Part shown: positions 18,201 to 27,844 of the stretch, in pieces
Layout of the letters: every line of letters starts with the position of its first letter
How positions within the stretch are numbered: position 1 is the stretch's first letter
Source: Acidobacteria bacterium Mor1
GTDB taxonomy: Bacteria > Acidobacteriota > Polarisedimenticolia > Polarisedimenticolales > Polarisedimenticolaceae
DNA length: 64,000 nt
NCBI GenBank assembly: GCA_001664505.1
Contig: CP011806.1
Coordinates: 1,030,400-1,094,399, forward strand
Direction: 5' to 3'
Translations under genes and position numbers: made by a program
Notes under the pieces: model-generated
Told to the model about the DNA's origin: nothing
Databases searched by the model: none
Seen by the model: the letters and a program-made list of their open reading frames with translations, nothing else

Positions 18201-19121
18201 ACCGCCATCGTGACCTGCAGCCGCCCGACCATCGCCGCCTCGGCGGATACCTGCACCGCCACCCCCGATGACTGCAACGTGGTGGCGACCTGCTACGACC
18301 CGGACAAGGGTGCAGTGGAGATGATCTGTGCCTCCGACGAGCAAGGACTCGGCGAGGCGGACATCAACGTCACCTGCACCGACGACGACGCCGACGTGAC
18401 CCAGGTGACCTGTTTCGCCGACATCGTCGACGTGACCGGTCCCAACATCAACGTGGTCATGGCCGACAGCGTCTGGCCGCCGAACCATCGGATGACCCAC
18501 ATCGCGCCGATCGTCACCTCCGACGACGCCTGCGGTCTCTCGACGGTGACCATGGACTCGGTGATCAGCGGTGAAGCCGACGACATGCCGGGCATGTCCG
18601 ACGGTGAGACCACCGACGACGTCTCCATCAACCCGCCGGGACCGGGCACCCCGCCGAGCTTCAGCGTCCGCGCTGAGCGGGACGCGCAGGGTTCGGGCCG
18701 GCAGTACGCGATCACCTTCTCGGCGGTGGATGCCGCAGGCAACACCAGCGAGCTGATCGAGTACATCGACGTCGCCATCGAGCAGAACGGCATGACCGAT
18801 CCGCTGGCGCTGTCGGTGGGCAAGTCCCCCGCCGGCACCGTGCTGGATTGGAGCGCCGTCGACGGCGCCGAGGGCTACCACGCCATCCGTGGCGATCTCT
18901 CGGCCATCGGCACCATCGGTCAGACCTACGACCTGGGCGCCGTCTCCTGCCTGGAGGCGGGCTCTCTCGACACCACCACCGCCGGATTCGAGGATTCCGC
19001 GAACCCGGCGCCCGGCGAGGCGTTCTTCTACCTCGTCGAGTACATCGCGGGTGAAGGCAGCGGCTACGGCACCGAATCGGCGGCCAAGCCGCGGGTCCCG
19101 GCTGCCGGCGCCTGCCAGTAG
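15252..19121 (+). CDS. Exported penicillin acylase-family (Ntn) hydrolase with Cys-rich repeat and FN3-like tail
   Basis: A 1289-residue protein, well above the roughly 750-850 of typical acylases. The ATG at 15252 follows GGGGGAGAG and gives a signal peptide ending TAATAV. The N-nucleophile is Ser277 in ERGSNWWIASG, followed by LANDPHLALGTPATFYEFH, the family hallmark; self-cleavage should release a beta chain starting at this Ser. Homologues hydrolyse penicillins, acyl-homoserine lactones or other amides. A linker rich in Pro (PPPPPPPGAPP) sits in the alpha/spacer part. After the catalytic region comes a DUF4215/myxococcal-type Cys-rich repeat (about 952-980, CGNGSVDPGEQCDDGN), an Ig-like part, and a C-terminal module (LDWSAVDGAEGYHAIRGDL ... 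FFYLVEY ... terminal CQ) shared with two other proteins here. The natural substrate is unknown. Confidence 0.88.
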   Translation: MKHSASKLAVLLAVAALVLPTAATAVTLDQPVTVYFDEFEVPTVHAQTEHDAIYMQGFMHAKDRFFQMDFQRRQFSGTLSELVGPGAIATDVQLRTLGLRRAAEASLAAQTPETMAWLQAYSDGVNAFIQSPVEPLPIEYTALEIDRGGIAPWTPTDTLVMVKGLAFGLSFSLADIDRTLALLTFLGTCEVLGCNGLQLFQDDLYRVAPFAAALSVPPPPPPPGAPPADSDPPEDEEHPDFYGDAGFETLVQSYRDAISEIPMLDAMAEEDLTERGSNWWIASGALTDSGYPMLANDPHLALGTPATFYEFHMIVENGINATGISFPGAPGLVQGCNETICWGSTNNAIDVTDVYQEVLLALDPSQPTTPTHTLFQGQPEPLQFIPQAFYFNNIGDGFNNTIFQADVPADSGGVTFVVPRRNNGPIVQVQFDPTANPPFTGISVQYAGWGPTQELEAFRQFTRAASPTDFKNALQYFDVGSQNWAYADINGNIAYYTSGELPIREDLQFLFFPDGLISPQLIRDGTNTSRHEWAPLQNPQPNQSLPYEILPFSEMPQIENPAAGYIINANNDPVGDTFNNVAWDQFRAFFNGRKYLSSQYAPGFRSKQLQNQMDALLGGGGTVSEAEFIALQGNNQLLDAEVFLPYIQTAYDNAIAPGAAPELAAIVADPRIGEAVSRLSAWSFGTPTGIDQGFDPGDPPGVPGPAQASDADASAAATIYAMWRSQVVKRVIDGTLANLPVPLDSFAPGTSQAMSALRELLENYDLTGGTGRSLINFFQVPGVADQEVARDIILLQAIGNGLDLLASPEFAPAFGQSTDMSTYNWGKLHRIVFRHPLGGSFDIPPPGSPDNLAADLPGISRAGGLGALDASAHSARADGLNEFMFGSGPSRRVVATMTPDGPMVKQIIPGGQSGAPGSPQQTDQLNLWLVNEYKNLPVSLEDVANNAERAWNIDCGNGSVDPGEQCDDGNINGNDGCNTVCRVTAIVTCSRPTIAASADTCTATPDDCNVVATCYDPDKGAVEMICASDEQGLGEADINVTCTDDDADVTQVTCFADIVDVTGPNINVVMADSVWPPNHRMTHIAPIVTSDDACGLSTVTMDSVISGEADDMPGMSDGETTDDVSINPPGPGTPPSFSVRAERDAQGSGRQYAITFSAVDAAGNTSELIEYIDVAIEQNGMTDPLALSVGKSPAGTVLDWSAVDGAEGYHAIRGDLSAIGTIGQTYDLGAVSCLEAGSLDTTTAGFEDSANPAPGEAFFYLVEYIAGEGSGYGTESAAKPRVPAAGACQ

Positions 19122-19146
19122 CCTCCGCACACACGTCCATCAGGCA

Positions 19147-19175
19147 AGGGCGGCCCTCCGGGGCCGCCCTTTTTC
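19147..19175 (+). terminator. Rho-independent terminator after the penicillin acylase gene
   Basis: A 10-bp stem (AGGGCGGCCC / GGGCCGCCCT) with loop TCCG is followed by a run of T (TTTTTC). It lies 25 bases after the stop and isolates gdhA from the upstream gene. Confidence 0.92.
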
Positions 19176-19254
19176 GTTCCAGGCATACAGAATCCGACCG
19201 GTCCGCTAAATCGTTGCTCCGATCGACCGAAAAAGTCTACGATTCCGGGCCTGA

Positions 19255-20655
<1,401 letters not shown>

Positions 20656-20671
20656 CGAAGACCGACTCCGA

Positions 20672-20698
20672 GCGGGGCCCGGTTCGTCCGGGCCCCGC
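20672..20698 (+). terminator. Strong hairpin after gdhA
   Basis: An 11-bp perfect stem (GCGGGGCCCGG / CCGGGCCCCGC) closes loop TTCGT. There is no T tract, so termination may be partial and the next gene (starting 34 bases later) may be read through. Confidence 0.6.
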
Positions 20699-20732
20699 GA
20701 TCCAGCCGTAACGCCGCGGCGAGAGGAGGATC

Positions 20733-23702
20733 GTGCAGCAACCTCCCGATCGGTCCCCCCTTCCCCAGGAAACCAACCTGCGCCGCTTCCAGGACCTGAT
20801 GCGCCACCGGGTGCGACACGTCCTGCTGGTCTCGAGCCTCTACGACTGCTTCATCCTCGTCGAGGACGGCCAGGTCAGCGAGGCGATCCACCAGGAATTC
20901 CGCGAGTTCAACATCATCGAGTACCCGGACATCACCCGGGTCTCCACCGGCAGCGACGCCCTCGAGCTGCTCGAACGTCACCACTTCGACCTGGTGATCA
21001 CCACCCTGCAGCTCCACGACATGGGGGCCGCCGAGTTCGCCGAGCGGGTCCGCGAGGCGGGCCACGAGACGCCGATCCTGCTGCTGGCCTTCGAGAACCG
21101 CCGGCTGACCGACTTCCTCGCCGTCCACCGGGACTCGCAGATCGACCGGGTGTTCCTCTGGCAGGGGGACGTGCGGATCCTGGTGGCGATGGTCAAGTCG
21201 GTGGAGGACCGGCTCAACCTGGACCACGACACCGGCACCCTGGGCGTGCCCCTGATCCTGGTGGTCGAGGACAATATCCGCTTCTACTCCTCGTTCCTGC
21301 CGGCGATCTACGCCGAGCTGCTGCAGCACACCCAGGGGCTGATCGCCGAGGGCCTCAACCCGTCCCAGAAGCAGCTCCGCAGCCGGGCGCGGCCCAAGGT
21401 GGTGCTGTGCCAGACCTACGAAGAGGCCCAGGAGATCTTCGACCGCTACGAGTCCCACGTGCTGGGGATCATCTCGGACATCGAGTTCCCGCGAAACGGA
21501 GTGATGCACAAGCAGGCCGGCAGCGACCTGGCCGCCCACGCCCGGGAACACCGCTTCGACATTCCGATCGTGCTGCAGTCCAGCATTCCCCAGAACGCCG
21601 AGCTGGCCCGGGAGCGGGATGCGCTGTTCCTGCTCAAGGGTTCGCCGGTGCTGCTGGATCAGCTGCGCAGCTACCTGCTGGAGCATTTCGGCTTCGGCGA
21701 GTTCGTCTTCCGGCTCCCCGACGGCAGCGAGGTAGGCAGGGCCCACGATCTACGCTCCCTGGTCGATCAGCTTGCGGTCGTGCCCCAGGAAAGCCTGATT
21801 TACCACGGCGAGCGCAACCACTTCTCGTTCTGGCTCAAGGCCCGGGCAGAGTTCACCCTGGCGGCCAACCTGCGGCCTCAGCGGGTGGCGGAGTTCGCCG
21901 ACAGCGAGGCGGTGCGGCAACGCCTGATCACCGCCATCGCCGATTACCGCAGCACCCGGGACCGCTCGGTGGTCGCCGACTTCAGCTCCGAGCGCCAGGA
22001 CGACTCGAGCCTGATGCGCATCGGCAGCGGCTCCCTGGGCGGCAAGGCGCGCGGGCTGGCCTTCATCAATCGGCTGCTCTACGTCTCCAACGTCGGCGCC
22101 GAATTTCCCGACATGCGGATCGTCGTGCCCCGGGCGGTGGTGCTGGCCACCGACGTGTTCGACGAGTTTCTCAAGCGCAACGGGCTGCGCCGCTTCGCGC
22201 TGGAATGCGAGGACAACGAGGAGACCCTCAAGCGCATCCTGGGCGCCCCCTTCAGCAAGGGGGTCGAAAACGACCTGCGCGCCTTCCTCGAGCAGACCAC
22301 CGTGCCGCTGGCGGTGCGCTCGTCGGGCCTGCTCGAGGACTCCCCCAACCAACCCTTCGCCGGCATCTACCGCACCTACATGCTGCCCAACAACGATCCC
22401 AGCATCGAGGTGCGGCTGGTCCAGCTGATCTCGGCGATCAAGCACGTCTACGCCTCGACCTTCTCCAACCAGGCCCGGGCCTTCCTCAAGATGACCCCCT
22501 ACCGGCTGGAGGAAGAACACATGGCGGTGATCGTCCAGCGGCTGGTCGGCCGGGACCATGGCGGCCGCTTCTATCCGGTGCTCTCGGGGGTCGGCCGCTC
22601 CCACAACTTCTACCCGCATCCGCCGCTGACCCAGGAAGACGGCATCGTCGCGGTGGCCCTGGGCCTCGGCCGCACGGTGGTCGAGGGGGGCAACTGCCTA
22701 CGCTTCAGCCCGCGGCACCCGAGCCACATCGTCGACTTCGGTTCTGTCGACGGGATGCTGCGCAACTCCCAGCGGCAGTTCTTCGGCCTGGACCTGACCC
22801 AGCCTCCCGGCGCAGGGGGCGACGAGGGGGCCGAGCTGACCTCCTACGACCTGACCGTCGCCGAGGAGGACGGCACCCTGGCCGCCGTCGGCTCGACCTA
22901 TTCGCCGGACAACGACCGGATCTACGACGGGATCCACCGGCCGGGCATCCGGCTGGTGAGCATGGCGCCGATGCTGCGCCACGGACTGTTCCCCCTGGCC
23001 GAGAGCCTGGACCGGCTGCTGGAGATCGGCTCCCGGGGTATCGGCGCTCCGGTGGAGATCGAGTTTGCCGTCGACCTGCCCGACGACAAGGATGACCGGC
23101 CGGAGCTGGGGTTCCTGCAGTTGCGGCCGCTGGCGGTAGCCCGGGAGAGCGAGGCGCTGGAGATCGGCGATCCGCCCCGGGAGAAAACCCTCTGCCACAG
23201 CTGCGCGGTGCTGGGGAACGGCCGGGTCGACAACCTGCGGGATCTGGTGATCGTCGAACCGAGAAGCTTCGATCGAACCCGCAGCGTCGAGGTCGCCGAC
23301 GAGATCGGACGCTTCAACGCGTGGCTCCTGCGCGAGAACCGGCCGTATCTGTTGATCGGGGTCGGCCGCTGGGGTTCCGCCGATCCCCACCTGGGAATCC
23401 CGGTGGCCTGGAACCAGATCGCCGGCGCCCGGGTGATCGTCGAGGCGGGGTTCGAGGACCTGTCGGTGGAACCCAGCCAGGGCAGCCACTTCTTCCAGAA
23501 CCTGACCTCATGCAACGTCGGCTACTTCACGGTGAATCCCCAGGCAGGCGCGGGCTTCGTCGACTGGGAATGGCTGGCGTCGCTCCCCACCGCCGACGAG
23601 GCACCCTTCGCCCGGCGGGTGGAGCTGGAGCAACCGGTGACCGTGATGATGAACGGCCACAAGGGTGAGGGTCTGATCCTCAAACCAGAGGCGGAGGGTT
23701 AG
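20733..23702 (+). CDS. PEP/pyruvate-binding (PPDK N-terminal-like) protein fused to two receiver-like domains
   Basis: A 989-residue cytoplasmic protein starting at GTG after GAGGAGG. Residues about 25-150 form a receiver-like domain (HVLLVSSLYDCF ... DLVITTLQLHDM) in which Thr (about 91) replaces the phospho-Asp. Residues about 170-320 form a second receiver (LILVVEDNIRF, ISDIEFPR with Asp249, LLKGSP) that keeps acidic residues, Asp and Lys. Residues about 430-830 are the PEP/pyruvate-binding ATP-grasp domain (GSLGGKARGLAFINRL; LAVRSSGLLEDSPNQPFAG; FLQLRPLAV). The phosphohistidine swivel and PEP-utilising TIM barrel of true PPDK or PEP synthase are missing. It may phosphorylate or bind a partner under receiver control. 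The location after gdhA hints at a nitrogen/carbon link, but this is inference. Confidence 0.85.
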   Translation: MQQPPDRSPLPQETNLRRFQDLMRHRVRHVLLVSSLYDCFILVEDGQVSEAIHQEFREFNIIEYPDITRVSTGSDALELLERHHFDLVITTLQLHDMGAAEFAERVREAGHETPILLLAFENRRLTDFLAVHRDSQIDRVFLWQGDVRILVAMVKSVEDRLNLDHDTGTLGVPLILVVEDNIRFYSSFLPAIYAELLQHTQGLIAEGLNPSQKQLRSRARPKVVLCQTYEEAQEIFDRYESHVLGIISDIEFPRNGVMHKQAGSDLAAHAREHRFDIPIVLQSSIPQNAELARERDALFLLKGSPVLLDQLRSYLLEHFGFGEFVFRLPDGSEVGRAHDLRSLVDQLAVVPQESLIYHGERNHFSFWLKARAEFTLAANLRPQRVAEFADSEAVRQRLITAIADYRSTRDRSVVADFSSERQDDSSLMRIGSGSLGGKARGLAFINRLLYVSNVGAEFPDMRIVVPRAVVLATDVFDEFLKRNGLRRFALECEDNEETLKRILGAPFSKGVENDLRAFLEQTTVPLAVRSSGLLEDSPNQPFAGIYRTYMLPNNDPSIEVRLVQLISAIKHVYASTFSNQARAFLKMTPYRLEEEHMAVIVQRLVGRDHGGRFYPVLSGVGRSHNFYPHPPLTQEDGIVAVALGLGRTVVEGGNCLRFSPRHPSHIVDFGSVDGMLRNSQRQFFGLDLTQPPGAGGDEGAELTSYDLTVAEEDGTLAAVGSTYSPDNDRIYDGIHRPGIRLVSMAPMLRHGLFPLAESLDRLLEIGSRGIGAPVEIEFAVDLPDDKDDRPELGFLQLRPLAVARESEALEIGDPPREKTLCHSCAVLGNGRVDNLRDLVIVEPRSFDRTRSVEVADEIGRFNAWLLRENRPYLLIGVGRWGSADPHLGIPVAWNQIAGARVIVEAGFEDLSVEPSQGSHFFQNLTSCNVGYFTVNPQAGAGFVDWEWLASLPTADEAPFARRVELEQPVTVMMNGHKGEGLILKPEAEG

Positions 23703-24445
23703 CCCTCGCCCGGCTCCGCGGTCGAGGCGGGAGCGCCCTGTTGGGCAGGCGCCTCCTCGCCGACCACATCCCGCGGCGCAGCCTTGCCCTCGGCGCCGGC
23801 GCCCGGAACCATCGACTCGTAGGACGCCCGCACCTCGGCCGTGATGTTCCGCGCCTGATCGAGGGCGCTCAGGGCGAACTCGTGCTCGGCCTGGGCCTTG
23901 GGGATGCGCAGATCGTACTTGCGCACCGGGTGCAGCGACGCGTGGCGCAATTGCTGCGTCTCGATGATCTCCGCCCGGGCCCGGTCGCGGTGAAGCAGGA
24001 TCACCTCGAGCTCGGTCTTGGCCGCCTCGATGCGCGCTTCGTGGAGCGCGACCTCACTCTGTAGCCACTCCCGCTGGCGCTGAGTCGCCGCCATGGCCGC
24101 CAGGTAGCGATCGACCTGGGCTTGGGCCTGGCGCCGCCCGGACTCGTCTCCGGCCGCCGTGGCGACCTTGAGCGCCCGCTCAGCCTTCTTGAAGTCGCCG
24201 CGGTCGAACTGGACGTCGGTGTGGGTGCGCTTGACCTCCGCCTTCTTCGGGCCGAGCTCCAGCTTGAGGGTCGCCAGCCGGACCTCGGCCAGCAAGACCT
24301 CCATCTCATGGTCCGCCAGGGTGCGGATCGACTCGGCGGTCGCTCCGGCCAGATGCTCGGATTCCACGTGACGGCTGCCGAAGGGGCCGGCCAAGGCCGG
24401 CAGTGCGGCGCAAATGAGTAGAGAGATGACGAGAACGTGCTTCAC
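23699..24445 (-). CDS. Exported coiled-coil protein of unknown function
   Basis: A 248-residue protein beginning with GTG after GGAGGCACC. The signal peptide ends ALPALAG. Residues about 35-205 are almost pure Ala/Glu/Arg/Gln helix (VEVRL-type heptads; LADHEMEVLLAEVRLATLKL; AERALKVATAAGDESGRR), which should form a long periplasmic coiled coil. The last 40 residues are low-complexity Ala/Pro/Gly/Glu. It resembles the helical hairpins of OmpH/Skp-like or TolC-partner proteins only in composition, not in motif. The stop overlaps the convergent PEP-binding gene by four bases. It lies downstream of the di-haem cytochrome gene on the same strand, but a hairpin separates them. Confidence 0.75.
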   Translation of the reverse strand: MKHVLVISLLICAALPALAGPFGSRHVESEHLAGATAESIRTLADHEMEVLLAEVRLATLKLELGPKKAEVKRTHTDVQFDRGDFKKAERALKVATAAGDESGRRQAQAQVDRYLAAMAATQRQREWLQSEVALHEARIEAAKTELEVILLHRDRARAEIIETQQLRHASLHPVRKYDLRIPKAQAEHEFALSALDQARNITAEVRASYESMVPGAGAEGKAAPRDVVGEEAPAQQGAPASTAEPGEG

Positions 24446-24537
24446 GGTGCCTCCGGGTGTCGCCGCCGTCGAGCGAAGCTCGCCGGCCGTGCGGGAATCC
24501 AGATTGGAATGTCGGTTCCCGGAGGCGCGGATTCAAA

Positions 24538-24570
24538 CCGGGCGCGGCGAGGGGTGCTCACCGCGCCCGG
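24538..24570 (-). terminator. Terminator-like hairpin after the di-haem propeller gene
   Basis: A 10-bp stem (CCGGGCGCGG / CCGCGCCCGG) with a 13-base loop lies 23 bases after the stop. On the minus strand it is followed by the short T stretch GGTTTGAAT, so termination is plausible but not strong. Confidence 0.6.
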
Positions 24571-24592
24571 ACAGGGCTCGAATCGAGGGAAA

Positions 24593-27500
24593 TCAGGGGC
24601 AGACCGCGGGTTCCAGGGCCTCCCGGCCGGCGCCGTAGTTGCCGTCGCCGCAGGCGTTGATCCCGCGGATCAGGTAGTAGTCCCCGTCGCCAACCGGCGG
24701 CAGCGGCCGGCTGTCCACGTAGGTGGCGTCGGCAAGCCCGCCGGCCAGACAGGTTCCGTTGGCGAACCCGCTGCCGAGCAGGTCCGACAGGCGGCCGCCG
24801 GCCACATCGAACAGGGTCGCGCTCCCCGCCTGATCGTCCAGGCGGTTCCAGATCAAGGCCCCGCCGGCGTCGAAGGCCAACCCGTCGACCACGCCGGGGA
24901 TCGCCTTGAGCGTAGGATCCGCCTCGGAACAATCGTCGAAGTCCCGGACGCCGTCGGCATCCCGGTCGCCGCCCAGGCGGGCGCCGGAACCCAGCGGCGC
25001 GCAGAGGAAGGTGATCTCCCCGTCGGCGTTCTCCCGCAGGGTCGTCAGACTGATCGCTGCCGCGTCCCGGTCCCGTTCCCACAGGCCGCCCGACAGGTGC
25101 GCCCGGGCCACCCGGCCCTCGTCCAGTCCGTAGGCGATCAACTCGCAGTGCCGGTTGGCGTCGGCGAGATCGCCCAGAGCGACCAGCGTCGAGATCACGT
25201 TCTCCTCGGCGGTGGTACCGGTCGGCGGCGTACCTGCCGGTACCGTCACCGACGCGCCCACCGACGGCTTGGTGCCGGTCTGGAAGTGCAGCATGAAGGC
25301 GCTGACATCCCTGACCTGCTGGGCGGTGAAGGTGATATCGAACGGGTTGCCGGCCAGGAAGTGGCGCATGGTCGGGATCGTGCCGTCGTGTGAAAACCCG
25401 AAGCCGGTCTTGGAATCCACCGGCGGGGTCACGTAGTCGCCGAAGGTCGGGCCGAGCTTCTCGTACATGTTGCGCAGGTGCGCGACCTTCATGTCCGAGT
25501 GGGGCACCTTGTCGCTGTCGCCGTTGAACAGGCCGGCGGTATCCAGCGAGGTCGGCTCCGTCGGCTCCACACCGCCCAGCACGCCGCCGGCGGTGCCGAA
25601 GGGCAGCGAGTGGCAGCCGGTGCAACGCAGGCCGCCCAGGCGGCCGTCCAGCTCCTCGGTCAGGAACAGGTTCTCCCCCACCTTCGGATTGCCGGTGAAG
25701 TTGCGGTCGGGGAAGAAGATCAGCTGGTTGGGGATCGAGTCGTCCAGGTCCCGGAAGGGGTTGGGCGGGAAGCGGATGCCCAGGGTGAATTCGCGGAACA
25801 GGTCCATCTGCTGGGCGGTAAGCCCCGCCGGAGCACCGTTGATCGGACCGATGTCTTCTGCGCCGAGCAGGCCGACGAAGGCCTTGTTGAAGTCCCGCAT
25901 GGTCGGCCGGTCGCCCCGCCAGTGCAGCGGCTCGAGCATGCCGCGGAAGGTCTGGGTCGTCATCGGCCCCTTCTCGGGATCGAAACCCAGCTCGTCGAAG
26001 CAGTCATCCTCCTCGACCGGGTCGCAGGGCCGGGAGGTGCCGTTGTTGGTGCCCTTGATGAAGCGCACGTTGTCCATGGTGTCGGTGTAGAACTGGTACT
26101 CCCCTTCCGGGTCGCCCAGGTCCCAGGCCAGCCCGTCCATGTCGCCGAACAGGTGGCAGGTGGCGCAGGAGGCGTCGCCATGGCCGGAGCTGAGGATGCC
26201 GTCGTAAAGCAGCCGGCGGCCGTTCTTGATCGTGTCCGAGCTCGGGTCGTGGAGGCTGTCCTCGCTCAGCACCGTCATGGTCTGGATGTCGACGGTGGCC
26301 ACCGAGTTGGAGAAGCGGTTCAGCACGTAGAGCCGCTGGTCCCCTTCGTTGAGGGCGACACCGGTCGGCCCCTCACCTGCCTCGACCACTGCCGGGGCGT
26401 TGCGGTCGGCGCCGAAGACGCAGTCGTCGGCACGGCAGGCGCCGTCCAGGCGGAACACCTTGCGGGAGCCGATGGCGGTCATGTAGGCCGCCGAACCGTC
26501 GGAGCGCCAGACCATCATCCCCGGCTGGGAGACGCTGGCTTCCCGTTCGGCCAGGTTGGTCGCGGGGTCGCTGTTGCGGTCGATGTGATCGTTGAGGTCG
26601 AGGATCGTGCTGGAACCGTCGCCGGGGGTCACGATGGCGATCCGGTTGTCGACCACGTGGCCACGCACGCCCAGTTCATGCTCGAAGCGGACCTCGTTGC
26701 GCGCCTCGGTGTGCGGCACGTAGATCTCGCCGGTGCCCGGACGGACCGATACGTCGAACAACGACGTGCCCAGGTGCGAGACCGAGGTCACCGCCAGGGT
26801 TGCCACGTCGATGCGGAACAGATCCTGGTCGGGCAGCGAGATCGGCAGGCAGTTGTTCCAGGAGGTGCCGTTCTCGTCCTCCCAGTTGCCGGTCGCCCGG
26901 TTGTATTTCACGATCAGCCCGACGATCGGCAGGCCGCCGCCGTCGGGGGTCGGCAGCGCCGGGTTGCGGGTGATGCCGGTGGGCAAGCCGGGATAGGCCG
27001 GAGGGTTGCCGTCGCACTCGATGTCGTTGAGCCCGCCGAGGCGGAAGGAATCCAGCTCCGACTCGTTGTTGGCGATCACGTTGGCGCTGATCACCGTGGT
27101 CTCGTTACCCGAACGAAGGGCCACCGCGTAGACTTCGGTGCCGTCGAGAGAGACCGCCAGGGCCCTGGGGTCGTCGGTGAAGAGATCGACCCGCTGGGGC
27201 GCCGCGGTGAGGTCCGCCAGATCGAAGACCACCACCGCGTCCTCACCGGCCAGAGCGACGAACGCCTTGCCGCCGGCGAAGACCGCGTCGACCGGCTCGT
27301 CGCCGGCATCCAGGGTCTCGACGGTGGTGCCGCTGACCAGATCGACGATGCTGATCGAATCCGACAGGTGGTTGACCACCCAGGCCTCGGTCTCCGAACG
27401 GACCACCACCGTCACCGGCTCGAGGCCCACCGGAATCGAACCGCTGTGGGTCAGGGACCCGTCGTTGCCGACGGAGAAGGTCTCGAGCCGGGCGTCCGGG

Positions 27501-27652
27501 GTGTTGACCGCCAGCAGGGTGCTGCCGCTGGGCGTCAGCGCGATCGGGTTGACATGGGCGCTCTCGTAGTTGGTGTAGGTGTCCTGAGCGATGGCGCTCA
27601 CGGCGCCCAGCAAAGCGACGCAGGCGAGGCAAACGGCCCCCAAGCGGTGCAT
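24593..27652 (-). CDS. Exported YVTN-type beta-propeller fused to a di-haem cytochrome c domain and FN3-like tail
   Basis: A 1019-residue protein with a signal peptide ending AVSAIAQ; the ATG at 27652 follows a G5 tract by seven bases. Residues about 25-470 are propeller repeats (GLEPVTVVVRSETEAWVVN; AVSLDGTEVYAVAL). Two haem-binding CXXCH motifs follow: C496-C499-H500 (CATCH) and C677-C680-H681 (CTGCH), as in MauG/cytochrome c peroxidase-like proteins. The spacing between the two haems (about 180 residues) is in the range of that superfamily. The C-terminus (about 920-1019; LIWNRLDDQAGSATLFDV, GDYYLIRGIN, GNYGAGR, final CP) belongs to the tail shared with two neighbours. It likely does periplasmic or surface redox chemistry, and the donor and acceptor are unknown. 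Confidence 0.85.
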   Translation of the reverse strand: MHRLGAVCLACVALLGAVSAIAQDTYTNYESAHVNPIALTPSGSTLLAVNTPDARLETFSVGNDGSLTHSGSIPVGLEPVTVVVRSETEAWVVNHLSDSISIVDLVSGTTVETLDAGDEPVDAVFAGGKAFVALAGEDAVVVFDLADLTAAPQRVDLFTDDPRALAVSLDGTEVYAVALRSGNETTVISANVIANNESELDSFRLGGLNDIECDGNPPAYPGLPTGITRNPALPTPDGGGLPIVGLIVKYNRATGNWEDENGTSWNNCLPISLPDQDLFRIDVATLAVTSVSHLGTSLFDVSVRPGTGEIYVPHTEARNEVRFEHELGVRGHVVDNRIAIVTPGDGSSTILDLNDHIDRNSDPATNLAEREASVSQPGMMVWRSDGSAAYMTAIGSRKVFRLDGACRADDCVFGADRNAPAVVEAGEGPTGVALNEGDQRLYVLNRFSNSVATVDIQTMTVLSEDSLHDPSSDTIKNGRRLLYDGILSSGHGDASCATCHLFGDMDGLAWDLGDPEGEYQFYTDTMDNVRFIKGTNNGTSRPCDPVEEDDCFDELGFDPEKGPMTTQTFRGMLEPLHWRGDRPTMRDFNKAFVGLLGAEDIGPINGAPAGLTAQQMDLFREFTLGIRFPPNPFRDLDDSIPNQLIFFPDRNFTGNPKVGENLFLTEELDGRLGGLRCTGCHSLPFGTAGGVLGGVEPTEPTSLDTAGLFNGDSDKVPHSDMKVAHLRNMYEKLGPTFGDYVTPPVDSKTGFGFSHDGTIPTMRHFLAGNPFDITFTAQQVRDVSAFMLHFQTGTKPSVGASVTVPAGTPPTGTTAEENVISTLVALGDLADANRHCELIAYGLDEGRVARAHLSGGLWERDRDAAAISLTTLRENADGEITFLCAPLGSGARLGGDRDADGVRDFDDCSEADPTLKAIPGVVDGLAFDAGGALIWNRLDDQAGSATLFDVAGGRLSDLLGSGFANGTCLAGGLADATYVDSRPLPPVGDGDYYLIRGINACGDGNYGAGREALEPAVCP

Positions 27653-27784
27653 ACGGTGTCCCCCTTTGACGAGCCGGCGCGACCCCGGCTCCGTTCAGCC
27701 CTTGGACCTCGTTATACGGCGCTTCGTTTAGCGCGTCAGCGAGGATAACCGGCGTCGAGGCCATGTCGAAAAAGAAACCGGGCT

Positions 27785-27820
27785 CAAAAAGAAACGGGGC
27801 GCCCGCGGAGGCGCCCCGTT
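27785..27820 (-). terminator. Rho-independent terminator for the small exported-protein gene
   Basis: An 11-bp perfect stem (27793-27803 with 27810-27820; AACGGGGCGCC / GGCGCCCCGTT) with a six-base loop, followed on the minus strand by TTTCTTTTT. It lies 25 bases after the stop at 27845. Confidence 0.9.
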
Positions 27821-27844
27821 GCCAAACTGCAATCTCTTGAAGGT

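Noticed and set aside
25478-27748. A 756-codon plus-strand frame opposite the di-haem propeller gene
   Set aside because: Composition is repetitive (Val, His, Arg, Gly), with no known domain, while the minus frame has a signal peptide, two CXXCH and propeller repeats.
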